Source: Pseudoalteromonas sp. H71
GTDB lineage: Bacteria > Pseudomonadota > Gammaproteobacteria > Enterobacterales > Alteromonadaceae
DNA length: 48,417 bases
Reading direction: 5' to 3'
NCBI RefSeq assembly: GCF_001468485.1
Contig: NZ_LODI01000035.1
Location: 45,138-93,554 of the forward strand
The notes beneath the pieces were generated by a model. The model had not been told where the DNA came from and ran no database searches. It saw only the letters and a program-made list of their open reading frames with translations. Below, piece by piece: positions 34,680-45,825 of the stretch. Position 1 is the first letter of the stretch, and every line of letters begins with the position of its first letter. The position numbers were made by a program, and so were the translations under genes.

Positions 34680-35885
34680 ATGCTTGTTGCGTTAGTCGAT
34701 ACGTTAAAACAATTAAGGTATCAAATTGCTCATCTTGATGATGGCACTCTCAATTCAGAATACCCAGAACTTGCTACCTTTATACAGCAAGTTAGCTTGA
34801 CTGTAACAGAATCTGATCTTAAATTTTTATACCAATTTTTATATGTGTATGGCCGAAAATCAGAGGCAACATACAGTCGTTTTAGAAACGAACTTGAACG
34901 TTTTTATTTATGGTCATGGTTAATTTCCGAAAAATCAGTGTTCGATTTAAAACGTGAAGACATAGAAGCTTATGTAGATTTTATGGTTGAGCCTGACAAA
35001 AAATGGGCATCAACATCAGTGCAATGGCGCTATAAAGATGAGCAAGGTATTCGCCGATTAAACCAAAATTGGCGCCCTTTTATGTTAAAAGAATCAACGG
35101 CAAGTCAGCAAACATTATCGGCTATGTTTACTGCACTCAATGTTTTTTATAAATTTTCATTATTAGAAGAAAAAACCTTTGCTAATTTTGTTCCTGTTGT
35201 GAAAAAAAATAGCCCGTATTTAGTTGTGCAATCTCAAATTCAGATCCCAGACACCTTAAGCGATATACAGTGGGAATATGTGTTTGGGGTTACTCGCGAT
35301 TTATGCGAGCAAAAACCAGATCTAGAACGTAATTTATTTACCTTAGCTTGTTTAAAAGGTTTATATTTACGAATTTCTGAATTGTCAGAGCGCCCGCAGT
35401 GGTCGCCAGTTATGTCGCATTTTTGGCAAGACAATGACGGCTTTTGGTTTTTACGCATTATGGGTAAGGGCAATAAATTACGAGATGTTACATTAAGTGA
35501 TGATTTTGTTGAATATTTAAAACGTTATAGATTATACAGAGGGTTACCCGCCCTTCCCCGCGTTGACGAATCCGAGCCTTTGGTCCATAAAATTAGGGGC
35601 CAAGGTGGCATGACTGTTAGGCAAATTAGGCGTTTAGTACAACAAAGTTTTGATTTGGCTCAACAATCATTATTAGATGATGGTTTTAAAGATGATGCCG
35701 AACAACTTGAAGCTGCTACTGCACATTGGCTTCGCCATACTGGCGCAACACATGATGCGCAAACGCGGCCGCTTAAACATTTATCTGAAGATTTAGGCCA
35801 CGCAAAAATTGCGACAACAGATCAAATTTATATTCAAACTAATATTAAAGAACGAGCAAAGTCTGGCGTTAAAAGGAAAATTTAA
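34680..35885 (+). CDS. Tyrosine-type site-specific recombinase/integrase
   Basis: A 401-residue protein. The SAM-like DNA-binding part is near 60-170 (YGRKSEATYSRFRNELERFYLWSW). The catalytic part has Arg in LYLRISELSE, Lys in MGKGNKLRDV, HWLRH (His-x-x-Arg), LGH, and the nucleophile Tyr in DQIYIQTN, so the full catalytic set is present. No clear ribosome binding site precedes the ATG. It overlaps the antiporter gene by one base (TAATG), an unusual operon partner. No phage or IS genes are nearby, so it is an isolated recombinase, either a house-keeping one or a remnant of a mobile unit. Confidence 0.85.
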   Translation: MLVALVDTLKQLRYQIAHLDDGTLNSEYPELATFIQQVSLTVTESDLKFLYQFLYVYGRKSEATYSRFRNELERFYLWSWLISEKSVFDLKREDIEAYVDFMVEPDKKWASTSVQWRYKDEQGIRRLNQNWRPFMLKESTASQQTLSAMFTALNVFYKFSLLEEKTFANFVPVVKKNSPYLVVQSQIQIPDTLSDIQWEYVFGVTRDLCEQKPDLERNLFTLACLKGLYLRISELSERPQWSPVMSHFWQDNDGFWFLRIMGKGNKLRDVTLSDDFVEYLKRYRLYRGLPALPRVDESEPLVHKIRGQGGMTVRQIRRLVQQSFDLAQQSLLDDGFKDDAEQLEAATAHWLRHTGATHDAQTRPLKHLSEDLGHAKIATTDQIYIQTNIKERAKSGVKRKI

Positions 35886-37084
35886 TGACCTATTTAATTA
35901 TCGCCTTTATAGGTGCATTATTTTTAATTTATTCATTAACATTTAGACAGTTAGAAAAAACAGAAGTCACCGGCCCAATGTTTTTTGTAATGGGCGGCAT
36001 TGTTTTAGCTAACGTATTGCCTAATAACGGCGGTGAATTAAAAGCTGGTGTAGATTTATTACTTCCGTTTATAGAGTTAACCTTAAGTATATTTTTATTT
36101 TCGGATGCGGCAAAATCTAAGTTGAGCGTACTAAGGCATAGTTTTCAATATCCAGGCTTATTGTTATTTATTGCTCTCCCCTTAACATTATTGTTGGGGA
36201 TAGGTGTTAGCTTGTTTATATTTTCTGAACTTTCATTAATTCAATCTGCATTAATCGCAATTATATTAACACCAACCGATGCGGCATTAAGCAAAGGATT
36301 ATTAGCAAGCACACAAGTTCCTGAAAAAATTCGCGAGGGTATTAATACCGAAAGTGGATTAAACGATGGGTTATGTGTTCCAGTATTTTTAATATTTATT
36401 TTGTTAGCTAAAAACCCTGAGTCAGCTATTACCGCTTCTCATGTTATAAATGTATTTTCTCGAGAACTTGGATTAGCACTGTTTGTTGCTGCAGTTAGTA
36501 TTAGTATTTTTATTCCCGCTTTAAACTTTGCAATGAAACGACATTACTTTGCACAAAACACTAGCCCATTTTTATTGTTAGGTTTTGCAATGGCTGTATT
36601 TTCTATTACACAGTATTTTCATGGTAGTGGATTTATAGCTGTGTTTGTTGCGGGTTTATTGTTTGATAAGTTTTCAACTAAAGCGGTTAGTACAGAGTTA
36701 ATTGAGGATTCAGAACATATTGCTGATTTTACGTCGCTGATGATTTGGTGTTTATTTGGCTATGCATGTGCGTATTTAGTTTTTCCGAAAATGAATTTTG
36801 AAATTGTAGTTTATGCGTTGCTAAGTACTACGCTAATCAGAATTATTCCGGTTATGTTATCGCTACAATTTACATCTTTAAATCTAAAAGAACGATTTAC
36901 CTTTGCATGGTTTGGACCACGGGGACTTGCATCGATAGTATTTACTTTGATGGTGATTGATACGCAAATAGAAAATAAATTTCAAATTGCGAGTATTGCT
37001 ATGAGCACAATATTTTTTAGTGTGTTTATTCATGGCATTAGTACAAAACCAATCGCGCAGAGTTTTAAAAAAGCATCAAAATAA
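35885..37084 (+). CDS. CPA1-family Na+/H+ antiporter (NhaP-like)
   Basis: A 399-residue inner-membrane protein with about 12 hydrophobic segments. The ion-binding region is typical of CPA1: LTPTDAALSKGLL (paired Thr-Asp), then VPEKIREGINTESGLNDGLCVPVF, and later FAWFGPRGLASIVF. It exchanges Na+ or K+ for protons, for salt and pH balance. It is translationally coupled to the recombinase gene by TAATG. A bidirectional terminator follows. Confidence 0.92.
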   Translation: MTYLIIAFIGALFLIYSLTFRQLEKTEVTGPMFFVMGGIVLANVLPNNGGELKAGVDLLLPFIELTLSIFLFSDAAKSKLSVLRHSFQYPGLLLFIALPLTLLLGIGVSLFIFSELSLIQSALIAIILTPTDAALSKGLLASTQVPEKIREGINTESGLNDGLCVPVFLIFILLAKNPESAITASHVINVFSRELGLALFVAAVSISIFIPALNFAMKRHYFAQNTSPFLLLGFAMAVFSITQYFHGSGFIAVFVAGLLFDKFSTKAVSTELIEDSEHIADFTSLMIWCLFGYACAYLVFPKMNFEIVVYALLSTTLIRIIPVMLSLQFTSLNLKERFTFAWFGPRGLASIVFTLMVIDTQIENKFQIASIAMSTIFFSVFIHGISTKPIAQSFKKASK

Positions 37085-37103
37085 ACGTATAAAAAATTTA
37101 AAT

Positions 37104-37137
37104 AAAAAGGCAGCGATAAATTTATTGCTGCCTTTTT
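37104..37137. terminator. Bidirectional terminator between antiporter and ydiJ
   Basis: AAAAAGGCAGC (37104-37114) pairs with GCTGCCTTTTT (37127-37137), with ATAAA/TTTAT inside. It serves both convergent genes. Confidence 0.9.
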
Positions 37138-37148
37138 ATTTGATTAAA

Positions 37149-40100
37149 TTATTTGAGCACTTGTGCTAGTAATTCAATTGGGTGTTTAGGTTTAAATTTC
37201 TCATAGCGCTTTACTTGGCTACGACATGAAAACCCGGTTGACAAGAGTTGTTCTGATTTAGTTTTATCAACAATGGGCTTCCAACTCATTTCGTATAATG
37301 CACGAGAGTTATCTTGGTTTTGCGCTTCGTGTCCGTAAGTTCCCGCCATGCCGCAACAACCTGTATTGGTTGTGTTTAATGTTAGTCCAATATCGGAGAA
37401 TATAGTTTGCCAAACATTGGCTGCCTTTGGCAGTGATGTGGTTTCAGTACAATGGCTCAATAATGTAAATTCGGTTTCATTATTTTTGTTTGCACTTAAG
37501 CCTTTAAACGATTGAGTTTCTAGCCATTCGTGGGCAAGTTGCACATTAAAATCACCGCGGTTATTTTCTAAAATTGTATTATATTCATCTCGGTAACACA
37601 TAACCAACGACGCATCTAATCCTACTAATGGCGCATTAATATCGTTTAGTTTATTTAAAAATTCAGCTGCGTTTTTGGCGGTTATTTTAAATTCGTGCAA
37701 AAACCCTTTTACATGTTGTGGTTTACCATTGGGTTTAAACGGTAACAACATTGGTTTTTTGCCAAGTTGAGTTATTAGAGTAATAAAGCTTTCTACTAAT
37801 TCAGCTTCATAAAAACTAGTAAATGGATCTTGTACTATTAAAACGTATTCGCTTTGTTGCTGGGCATTTAAGTTAGTTAAAAGCTCAAAGCTAAATTGCT
37901 GTGCTTTGTTAATTCGTTTTGAAAGTGCCGGAATGCTCAGTTGGGGTGTATCAACATAGCCAACTGTTTTTTTAATTAAGCTGCTAACAAACGTTGTATT
38001 TACAACTGGGTTAATTATTTTCCCAAACTTGGCCATCATTGGCGCGCTACTTTCTATGTTACCCACTAAGTAATCCTTAAGTGGACGTGCATAGTAACTG
38101 TGGTAGTAATTTAAAAATCGAGCACGAAAAGTAGGAACATCAACTTTTATAGGGCAAGCCGTTGTGCAAGCTTTACAGGCTAAACATTCATCCATAGACG
38201 CTTTTACTTCGTGAGAAAAATCGTAAAGACCTTTCTTTTTCTCGCGGCTATGTACAAATCGTTCCCACCAAGTAATGACTTCGCCTTTGTTTAATTCTTT
38301 TTCTACACCAAGCAAATCTATGTTTTTAGATTCTTGCAAACGCAGCCATTCGCGCATTAAACTCGCTCGTCCTTTTGGAGAATTCCGACGATCACCTGTC
38401 ACTTTATAAGACGGACACATTGGCGAATTTTCATCGTAGTTAAAACAAATACCATTACCGTTACAGGTCATGGCGTTGTTAAAACTGGTTTTTACATCGA
38501 TTGAAATTTGTTTATCAAACCACGATCTTTTTTGCCCATCGACACTGACTAGTGAGTCTTCGCTATCGATTGGGGTACATATTTTACCTGGGTTTATTCG
38601 ATTGTATGGGTCGAACGCTGTTTTAATTTTTCGTAGTTGAGTAAATAAATGTTCGCCAAAAAACGCCGGTCCATATTCACTACGGTAGCCTTTACCATGT
38701 TCGCCCCACATTAAGCCGCCGTACTTTGCAGTGAGTTTAACTACTTGGTCTGAAATTGTACGTAGTAGTTTTTCTTGTTCTGGATCGCACATATCGAGTG
38801 CGGGCCTAACGTGTAAAACGCCGGCATCTACATGACCAAACATACCGTACTGTAGATTATGACTGTCGAGTAAAGCTCTAAACTCAACAATGTAATCGGC
38901 TAAGTTTTCTGGTGGTACTGCAGTGTCTTCTGCAAAAGCTAATGGTTTTTGACTACCTTTTACATTACCAAGCAAACCAACCGACTTTTTACGCATTGCA
39001 TAAATTTTTAAAATGTCGCTTTTGTTACTGGTAAGCTGATAGCCAATGACTCCATTTGTTTGATTAGCTACACAGTCGTCTAGTAATTTACAAAGGGAGT
39101 CTACTTTATCTTTTATGTCGTCGGCGGCCACAGCATTAAACTCAACCATATTGAGTCCTTGCATGTCTTTATGTGGAACGTCGGTAATTAAGTCCGATAC
39201 TAAATTCCAAACAATATCTTCACGTGCAAGGTTTAATACTTTGCTATCGACAGTTTCCACTGAAGTTGCACGGGCATCAACTAAAAATGGAGAGTGTCGA
39301 AGTGCTGAATCAAAGCTATCGTACTTAATATTTATAAGTGTTTTGAATTCTGCAATGGGTGTAAGATTTAATTTTGCCTCGGTGACAATACCAAGTGAAC
39401 CTTCAGCACCGGTTATTAAGCGGCTCATATCAAAAGTAAGTAAGTCATCACTTAGGACATGCTCTAAGTCATAGCCGGTTAAAAAACGATTTAAACGTGG
39501 AAATTTAGTTAAAATAGCATCACGTTCATTAATGGCAATATTAAGTACGGTTTTGTATATAGAGCCGACTAAAGTGTCTTGCTCTGCAATAATTTTTGCT
39601 TTTTCGACATTAATTGGAGCGGTACTCATTGGTGTACCGTCTACTAAATAGGTTGTAAGGCCTAATACATGATCGCTAGTTTTACCGTAAACGAGTGAGC
39701 CTTGACCTGATGCATCGGTGCTTATCATACCGCCTATGGTTGCACGATTACTGGTCGATAAATCGGGAGAAAAGAAAAACCCATAAGGTCGTAAAAAGTC
39801 GTTTAACTGATCTTTTATTACGCCGGTTTGAACCCGAACCCACCCTTCTTCTACGTTAATTTCGAGAATTTCACGCATATAACGGGATAAGTCAACAACG
39901 ATACCAGGCGTTAAAGACTGGCCATTAGTGCCAGTACCACCACCGCGAGGTCCAAACGTTAATGATAAAAAAGGGTCTCGTGATGCTGTTTGCAAAGCTA
40001 GTTGAATGTCTTTTTCGTTTTTGGGAAAAATAACACCTTGAGGCAGTTGTTGGTAAATACTATTGTCGGTTGACGCAGTAATACGGGTTGCATAACTTGC

Positions 40101-40196
40101 ATCGGTATCGCCCGTAAAGCCTTGCTTTTGTAATGTATTTAGGTAATTTGCGACAAGGTCTGACGCGGCATCTTGCTGAGTAATTGTTGCGATCAT
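37149..40196 (-). CDS. ydiJ: YdiJ-type FAD/Fe-S D-2-hydroxyglutarate dehydrogenase
   Basis: A 1015-residue fusion protein aligned end to end with E. coli YdiJ (1018). The N-terminal FAD domain of the vanillyl-alcohol oxidase type contains FGPRGGGTGTNGQS, STSNRATIGGMISTDASGQGS and SDHVLGLTTYLVDG. The 4Fe-4S ferredoxin motif is CLACKACTTACPIKVDVP. The C-terminal CCG domain has CCGMAGTYGHEAQNQDNS and GFSCRSQVKR. E. coli YdiJ has been reported to oxidise D-2-hydroxyglutarate and pass electrons to the respiratory chain; older annotations call it D-lactate/glycolate oxidase. Both an upstream Cys cluster (MTCNGNGICFNY) and FAD-ligand motifs are intact. Confidence 0.93.
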   Translation of the reverse strand: MIATITQQDAASDLVANYLNTLQKQGFTGDTDASYATRITASTDNSIYQQLPQGVIFPKNEKDIQLALQTASRDPFLSLTFGPRGGGTGTNGQSLTPGIVVDLSRYMREILEINVEEGWVRVQTGVIKDQLNDFLRPYGFFFSPDLSTSNRATIGGMISTDASGQGSLVYGKTSDHVLGLTTYLVDGTPMSTAPINVEKAKIIAEQDTLVGSIYKTVLNIAINERDAILTKFPRLNRFLTGYDLEHVLSDDLLTFDMSRLITGAEGSLGIVTEAKLNLTPIAEFKTLINIKYDSFDSALRHSPFLVDARATSVETVDSKVLNLAREDIVWNLVSDLITDVPHKDMQGLNMVEFNAVAADDIKDKVDSLCKLLDDCVANQTNGVIGYQLTSNKSDILKIYAMRKKSVGLLGNVKGSQKPLAFAEDTAVPPENLADYIVEFRALLDSHNLQYGMFGHVDAGVLHVRPALDMCDPEQEKLLRTISDQVVKLTAKYGGLMWGEHGKGYRSEYGPAFFGEHLFTQLRKIKTAFDPYNRINPGKICTPIDSEDSLVSVDGQKRSWFDKQISIDVKTSFNNAMTCNGNGICFNYDENSPMCPSYKVTGDRRNSPKGRASLMREWLRLQESKNIDLLGVEKELNKGEVITWWERFVHSREKKKGLYDFSHEVKASMDECLACKACTTACPIKVDVPTFRARFLNYYHSYYARPLKDYLVGNIESSAPMMAKFGKIINPVVNTTFVSSLIKKTVGYVDTPQLSIPALSKRINKAQQFSFELLTNLNAQQQSEYVLIVQDPFTSFYEAELVESFITLITQLGKKPMLLPFKPNGKPQHVKGFLHEFKITAKNAAEFLNKLNDINAPLVGLDASLVMCYRDEYNTILENNRGDFNVQLAHEWLETQSFKGLSANKNNETEFTLLSHCTETTSLPKAANVWQTIFSDIGLTLNTTNTGCCGMAGTYGHEAQNQDNSRALYEMSWKPIVDKTKSEQLLSTGFSCRSQVKRYEKFKPKHPIELLAQVLK

Positions 40197-40340
40197 AACG
40201 GCATACTTTTAGACATTTGATTAATTATATCATGCTGATTGCTAATAGAAATTGAAGAATTTACAGTTTGTAACACTCTTTTTGTCGATTTGAGCGCTGC
40301 TGTAATTATAATCAAGTTAACTACACGAGAGGTCATTTAT

Positions 40341-40553
40341 ATGAAAAAAATTGTATTACAGATCATGGGGGCGTTATTTATTTTATTAGGATTAATATTT
40401 GCGGTTGTACCTGGTCCATCACTAATATTTTTTATGGCTGGTTTATTGTGTTATTCGTTTTATTATCCAAAAGCGCGGTATTATTTGTCGCTTTGCCAAA
40501 AAGCATTGACTAAATCTTGTCAGTATTTAGATAAGAAATTAGCACGCTATTAA
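40341..40553 (+). CDS. Small PGPGW-like transmembrane protein
   Basis: A 70-residue protein from ATG 40341, which has GAGAGG 8 bases upstream; the longer frame starting at 40239 has no site and its extra part is unlike a protein. Two hydrophobic stretches flank a VPGPSLIFFMAGLL motif, resembling the PGPGW family (there PGPGW, here PGPSL). A basic C-terminal tail follows. Function unknown. It is divergent from ydiJ. Confidence 0.7.
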   Translation: MKKIVLQIMGALFILLGLIFAVVPGPSLIFFMAGLLCYSFYYPKARYYLSLCQKALTKSCQYLDKKLARY

Positions 40554-40576
40554 AACAAATTCAATTTAGCAACAAA

Positions 40577-40605
40577 AAAGCCAGCAAAAAATGCTGGCTT
40601 TTACA
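40577..40605. terminator. Bidirectional terminator between the small membrane gene and ppsA
   Basis: AAAGCCAGCA (40577-40586) pairs with TGCTGGCTTT (40592-40601), with A and T runs on the two sides. Confidence 0.9.
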
Positions 40606-40616
40606 TAGTTACACGG

Positions 40617-42992
40617 TTATTTAGCTAATTTTTTAGCTAAATATAACCAAGTTTCGATTACTGTGTCTGGGTTTAATGATACAGAGTCTATGCCTTGGTC
40701 TACCAACCATGCAGCAAAGTCTTCATGATCTGAAGGGCCTTGACCACAAATACCTACATACTTTCCTTTTGCTTTAGCTGTTTGAATTGCCATAGAAAGC
40801 AGCTTTTTGATTGCAGGGTCGCGCTCGTCAAATAAATGAGCAATTAGACCTGAATCTCGGTCTAAGCCTAGAGTTAACTGTGTTAAATCGTTAGAGCCGA
40901 TTGAAAAGCCATCAAAGTGTTCTAAAAATTCTTCAGCAAGTAATGCATTTGACGGAAGTTCACACATCATAATTACTTTAAGACCATTTTCGCCACGTTT
41001 AAGGCCATGCTCTTCTAGTAATTCGATTACGCGCTTACCTTCTTCAAGTGTGCGTACGAATGGAATCATGATTTCGATGTTAGTCATGTCCATGCTATTA
41101 CGTACACGCTTAATAGCTTCACACTCTAGTGCAAAACAGTCGCGGAAGTCTTCAGATATGTAACGTGCTGCACCACGAAAACCTATCATTGGGTTTTCTT
41201 CTTCTGGCTCGTATTGTTGGCCACCCACTAAGTTAGCATATTCGTTTGATTTAAAATCAGACATACGAACAATTACACGCTCTGGAGCAAACGCACAACC
41301 TAATGTCGAAATACCTTCAACGAGTTTTGAAATGTAAAATTCGACAGGTGAATCGTAACCGGCAATCATGTCAGTTATTTCAGCTTTAAGGGCATCTGTT
41401 TGTGCATCAAAATTTAATAACGCTTTTGGATGCACACCAATCATACGGTTAATAATAAACTCAACACGAGCAAGACCAACACCTGAATGTGGTAAACGTG
41501 CAAAGTCGAATGCGCGGTCTGGGTTACCTACGTTCATCATCACTTTCATTGGTAGGTCTGGCATTTCGTCAACACGTGAAGTGAGCACTTCAAAGTCTAA
41601 AATACCTTCGTAAATGAAACCCGTATCGCCTTCGGCGCATGATACAGTTACTTCCTGCCCTGCTTTGATTAGGTCGGTTGCATTACCACAACCTACCACA
41701 GCAGGAATACCAAGTTCACGAGCTATAATTGCTGCATGACATGTACGGCCACCACGATTAGTTACAATCGCTGCTGCACGTTTCATGATCGGCTCCCAGT
41801 CTGGGTCGGTCATGTCGGTAACTAAAATATCACCAACCTGTACTTGATCCATTTCGTCAATCGAGTCGAGCACACGCACAACACCGCTACCAATTTTATG
41901 GCCAATTGCGCGCCCTTCTACAACAATGTTGCTTGAGCCGTTTAATTGAAAACGTTCCATTACGTTGGTGTCTTCGTTTGAACGAACCGTTTCTGGACGA
42001 GCTTGCACTATATATAGTTTGCCGTCGTTACCGTCTTTTGCCCATTCGATGTCCATCGGACGGCCGTAATGCTTTTCAATGATTACAGCTTGCTTGGCAA
42101 GGTCTTGTACTTCTTCGTCTGTAATTGAAAATTTATTAGAAAGTTCTGGATTAACATCCACTATTTCTACTTGTTTGCCGTGTGCTTTGTCGTCTGAGTA
42201 AATCATTTGAATGGCTTTAGAACCAATATTACGACGAACTACAGAAGGCTTCTCTTTTAATAATGTTGGTTTATGTACATAAAATTCGTCTGGGTTTACA
42301 GCACCTTGTACTACCATTTCACCTAAACCGTAGCTTGAAGTAACAAATACAACATCTTCAAAGCCAGATTCAGTATCTATACTAAACATAACGCCAGATG
42401 CTGATTTATCTGAGCGTACCATACGCTGGATACCAGCTGATAAAGCAACACCACGATGATCGTAACCTTGGTGAACACGATAAGAAATTGCGCGGTCGTT
42501 AAATAACGAAGCAAAAACGTGTTTAATTGCAACCATAACGGAATCAATACCAACTACATTTAAAAATGTTTCCTGTTGGCCTGCGAAAGATGCATCGGGC
42601 ATATCTTCAGCGGTTGCAGATGAACGAACTGCAAATGATACATCTGCTGAAGCGTCGCCATGAAGTTGGCTATATGCATCGCGAATGGCTTGGTCTAAAT
42701 TTGGTTGGAATGGTGTATCGATTATCCACTGGCGGATATCGGCACCTACTTTAGCGAGTGTATTTACATCATCAACATCGAGTGTATCTAAGATGTCATG
42801 AATTTTGGCATTGAGTCCAGATTGGTCTAAAAACTCATTAAAAGCATCGGCGGTTGTTGCGAAACCACCCGGTACTTGTACACCAGCGTTAGCTAGGTTA
42901 GAGATCATTTCACCAAGAGAGGCATTTTTACCACCTACTCGAGGAACATCTTGCATACCAAGCTCTTGATACCAGAGAACGTATTCTTGCAC
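40617..42992 (-). CDS. ppsA: Phosphoenolpyruvate synthase
   Basis: A 791-residue enzyme making PEP from pyruvate and ATP for gluconeogenesis. The ATP-grasp N-terminal part is [14 protein letters not shown] through [23 protein letters not shown]. The swivelling phospho-His domain has [23 protein letters not shown]. The C-terminal PEP-binding TIM barrel includes [13 protein letters not shown] and [12 protein letters not shown] placed the start at GTG 42992 (then [12 protein letters not shown]), which has GGAGA 7 bases upstream and aligns with the E. coli protein (792 residues). It is divergent from its regulator ppsR. Confidence 0.96.
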   Translation of the reverse strand: MQEYVLWYQELGMQDVPRVGGKNASLGEMISNLANAGVQVPGGFATTADAFNEFLDQSGLNAKIHDILDTLDVDDVNTLAKVGADIRQWIIDTPFQPNLDQAIRDAYSQLHGDASADVSFAVRSSATAEDMPDASFAGQQETFLNVVGIDSVMVAIKHVFASLFNDRAISYRVHQGYDHRGVALSAGIQRMVRSDKSASGVMFSIDTESGFEDVVFVTSSYGLGEMVVQGAVNPDEFYVHKPTLLKEKPSVVRRNIGSKAIQMIYSDDKAHGKQVEIVDVNPELSNKFSITDEEVQDLAKQAVIIEKHYGRPMDIEWAKDGNDGKLYIVQARPETVRSNEDTNVMERFQLNGSSNIVVEGRAIGHKIGSGVVRVLDSIDEMDQVQVGDILVTDMTDPDWEPIMKRAAAIVTNRGGRTCHAAIIARELGIPAVVGCGNATDLIKAGQEVTVSCAEGDTGFIYEGILDFEVLTSRVDEMPDLPMKVMMNVGNPDRAFDFARLPHSGVGLARVEFIINRMIGVHPKALLNFDAQTDALKAEITDMIAGYDSPVEFYISKLVEGISTLGCAFAPERVIVRMSDFKSNEYANLVGGQQYEPEEENPMIGFRGAARYISEDFRDCFALECEAIKRVRNSMDMTNIEIMIPFVRTLEEGKRVIELLEEHGLKRGENGLKVIMMCELPSNALLAEEFLEHFDGFSIGSNDLTQLTLGLDRDSGLIAHLFDERDPAIKKLLSMAIQTAKAKGKYVGICGQGPSDHEDFAAWLVDQGIDSVSLNPDTVIETWLYLAKKLAK

Positions 42993-43146
42993 GGGTCTTT
43001 CTCCAAAAAACAAATTGTAGTTGAAACTGTGAGAGTTAAGAAAGAAAACCTTTTATAAAGGCCACCTTCATTCTACACTGGCAACAGTCCTCGCGTAAAC
43101 CGTGAGTAACCCATTTTAGGGATTAAAAGTAACAAAAAGGTTAATT

Positions 43147-43956
43147 ATGAGAACTGCATTTTATATATCTGATGGAACAGCAATTACATCAGAAGTGTTT
43201 GGGCATGCAACGTTATCTTTGTTTCCAATCGATTTTAATCACAAAACTATTCCTTTCGTAGAAACAGAAGAAAAAGCACACGAAATTAAAGCGTTAATTA
43301 ATGCAACGGCTGCAAAAACAGGTGAAAAGCCCTTTGTATTTTTTACATTTGTAAATCACAGTTTGAGCGAAATTATAAAGTCAGCAGATGCTATTCCGTA
43401 TGATTTTTTGACCACGTACAGCGAAAAAATTGAAAAAGAACTAGAGGTAGCGCCTGTACCAAAAATGCACCGGACACATTCTATACACGAGAAAAGTTAT
43501 GACTTTAGAATAGACGCGGTGAACTACGCTTTAATGAATGACGACGGCGGCAATATTAAAAACTTTTCTGAGGCTGATATTATTTTAATTGGTGTGAGCC
43601 GAAGTGGTAAAACACCAACTAGTTTGTACTTAGCTTTACAATATGGCATTAAAGCAGCCAACTACCCTATTACTGAAGAAGATTTAGAAAGCGAAGGTTT
43701 ACCTAAATGCTTAGTGCCTTACAAACATAAATTATTTGGTTTAACTATTGACCCAGAAAGGCTCGCCGCAATTAGACACAGACGAATGGCCAATTCTAAA
43801 TATGCTTCTATTAGGCAGTGCCGTATTGAAGTACGCGAAGTTGAAATGCTCTATAAACGCCATAAAATTGCGTACTTTAATTCAACCCATCATTCTGTTG
43901 AAGAAATATCTGCAAAAATACTAATGGATACCGACTTAGAGCGTCGTAAGTACTAA
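43147..43956 (+). CDS. ppsR: PEP synthase regulatory protein (kinase/pyrophosphorylase, DUF299)
   Basis: A 269-residue bifunctional enzyme that switches PpsA off by ADP-dependent phosphorylation of a threonine and on by phosphate-dependent removal. The P-loop GVSRSGKT is at residues 149-156. The N-terminal YISDGTAITSEVFGHATLSLFP and RTHSIHEKSYDFRIDAVNYAL are family hallmarks. AAGG precedes the ATG. Divergent layout with ppsA is the usual arrangement. Confidence 0.95.
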   Translation: MRTAFYISDGTAITSEVFGHATLSLFPIDFNHKTIPFVETEEKAHEIKALINATAAKTGEKPFVFFTFVNHSLSEIIKSADAIPYDFLTTYSEKIEKELEVAPVPKMHRTHSIHEKSYDFRIDAVNYALMNDDGGNIKNFSEADIILIGVSRSGKTPTSLYLALQYGIKAANYPITEEDLESEGLPKCLVPYKHKLFGLTIDPERLAAIRHRRMANSKYASIRQCRIEVREVEMLYKRHKIAYFNSTHHSVEEISAKILMDTDLERRKY

Positions 43957-43983
43957 CTTATTTATAATTAAAATAATAAAAAA

Positions 43984-44005
43984 AGCCGCTATTAAGCGGC
44001 TTTTT
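43984..44005. terminator. Bidirectional terminator between ppsR and the DAHP synthase gene
   Basis: AGCCGCT (43984-43990) pairs with AGCGGCT (43995-44001). The A run before and T run after allow function both ways. Confidence 0.9.
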
Positions 44006-44018
44006 ATATGAGTGCGTT

Positions 44019-45368
44019 TTATTTACGTGCGTCTTTTAATAAATCAGCAACTAAAAAGCCTAACTCTAGTACTTGGTCTGCATTAAGACGAGGGTCACAT
44101 TGTGTTTTGTAACGCTGCGCTAAATCGTCGTCTGATAAACCATATGCTCCGCCAGTACATTCAGTAACATGTTGACCTGTCATTTCTAAGTGAACACCAC
44201 CTGCGTATGAACCTTCTGCTTTGTGAACAGAGAAAAACTGGCTAATCTCACGCATTATATTGTCAAAGTTGCGAGTTTTGTAACCAGAGGTCGCTTTTTC
44301 AGTATTGCCATGCATAGGATCTGAGCTCCAAATTACCTTACGCCCTTCCTGTTGAACTTTACGTACTAGTGCTGGTAATTTTTCTGGCAGTATATCTGCA
44401 CCCATGCGAGTAATTAATGTTAACCGACCTGGGATGTTATCTGGATTTAATGCATCAATTAAACGTATTAATTCATCTGGGTCCATACCTGGGCCAACTT
44501 TTACACCAATCGGGTTTTTAATGCCTTTAAAAAACTCAATGTGTGCGTGATCTAATTGACGTGTGCGTTCACCAATCCAAACAAAGTGCGCTGAACAGTC
44601 ATACCAATCGCCCGATAAGTGATCACGTCGTGTTAGTGCTTCTTCGTAGCCCAGTAACAATGCTTCGTGTGATGTATAAAGGTCAGTCTCTTTAAGGCTA
44701 GGAGCAATAGTTGAATTAATACCACATACTTCCATAAATTCTAGTGCATCTTGAATCTTGTCAGCTAACTGTTGGTATTTTTGTTTTTGTGGATTGGCAG
44801 CTACAAACCCCATGTTCCAGCGATTGACCTGATGTAAATCAGCTAGACCACCCTGTGCAAATGCACGCAATAAATTCAACGTAGCAGCACTATGATGGTA
44901 CGCCGTCATCAAACGCTGTGGATCTGGTATGCGCGCTTCAGCTGTGAAGTCAATGTTGTTAATGATGTCGCCACGGTATGATGGTAGTGAAACACCATCA
45001 ATAGTTTCTAAATCTGCAGAACGTGGTTTGGCATATTGTCCAGCCATACGCGCTATTTTAACTACTGGGCACTTTCCGCCATAAGTTAAAACCACTGCCA
45101 TTTGTAAAATTGTTTTAAACGTATCTCGAATATTGGCTGCGTTAAAATCACTAAACGACTCTGCGCAGTCTCCACCTTGAAGTAAAAATGCGCGGCCTTC
45201 ACACACATCTTCAAGCTGTTTAAATAGACTACGCGTTTCTTCTGCAAAAACTAACGGTGGTGCTGTTTTTAATTGGCCTTCAACAGACTTTAATACTTCT
45301 TGATCTGGGTACTGTGGTTGCTGCAGTATTGGCAGTTCTCTCCAGCTATTAGGGTTCCACGATTGCAT
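44019..45368 (-). CDS. Class II 3-deoxy-7-phosphoheptulonate (DAHP) synthase
   Basis: A 449-residue enzyme that joins PEP and erythrose-4-phosphate, the first step of aromatic amino-acid synthesis. It is the plant-like class II form: [18 protein letters not shown], then [12 protein letters not shown] (metal-binding Cys at 68), [60 protein letters not shown] and [24 protein letters not shown] lies 5 bases before the ATG. Its neighbour ppsA supplies PEP. Confidence 0.95.
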   Translation of the reverse strand: MQSWNPNSWRELPILQQPQYPDQEVLKSVEGQLKTAPPLVFAEETRSLFKQLEDVCEGRAFLLQGGDCAESFSDFNAANIRDTFKTILQMAVVLTYGGKCPVVKIARMAGQYAKPRSADLETIDGVSLPSYRGDIINNIDFTAEARIPDPQRLMTAYHHSAATLNLLRAFAQGGLADLHQVNRWNMGFVAANPQKQKYQQLADKIQDALEFMEVCGINSTIAPSLKETDLYTSHEALLLGYEEALTRRDHLSGDWYDCSAHFVWIGERTRQLDHAHIEFFKGIKNPIGVKVGPGMDPDELIRLIDALNPDNIPGRLTLITRMGADILPEKLPALVRKVQQEGRKVIWSSDPMHGNTEKATSGYKTRNFDNIMREISQFFSVHKAEGSYAGGVHLEMTGQHVTECTGGAYGLSDDDLAQRYKTQCDPRLNADQVLELGFLVADLLKDARK

Positions 45369-45642
45369 ATTCTATCCTCATTCCTGCTTTACCTGATGTA
45401 GTGAAATTAACGTATGCAAGTACCTCTATTCAAGCACTAAATTCACTATTTACTAATTATTTTGTTATGGGGTAGTTATAAACAAACATTAATCACTTTA
45501 TTTTTGCATTTATATGAAAAATAAACTTCATCAAGTTTGCAATATAAACGCTTAATATCAATAAATTACAAATAAAAACATTAGATTTATAGTGTACAAG
45601 AACTGTTAGCATAGTAAGGGATATTATTAGCAATATACATAG

Positions 45643-45656
45643 GAACACATCATACT
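45643..45656 (-). promoter_or_regulatory. Ter-like site 1
   Basis: On the minus strand AGTATGATGTGTTC, sharing AGTATG-TGT with E. coli TerB (AGTATGTTGTAACTAAAG). It lies upstream of a tus gene. The AGTATG end, which is the fork-blocking face in E. coli, points right towards the putative origin. Confidence 0.65.
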
Positions 45657-45825
45657 CAATTACTACACATTGTAATCTTAACTTTACAGCGGGAGTTAAG
45701 TAATTGTTGGCGTTAGTATTGCGTTTGTAAATTATTGTGCTAGCAAAGCATACCCAAGGTTTAGGTACGACCCCCTAAGATTAATAATCTTATGCAAAAG
45801 AGCCACCTATGTACACAGCAGTAAA

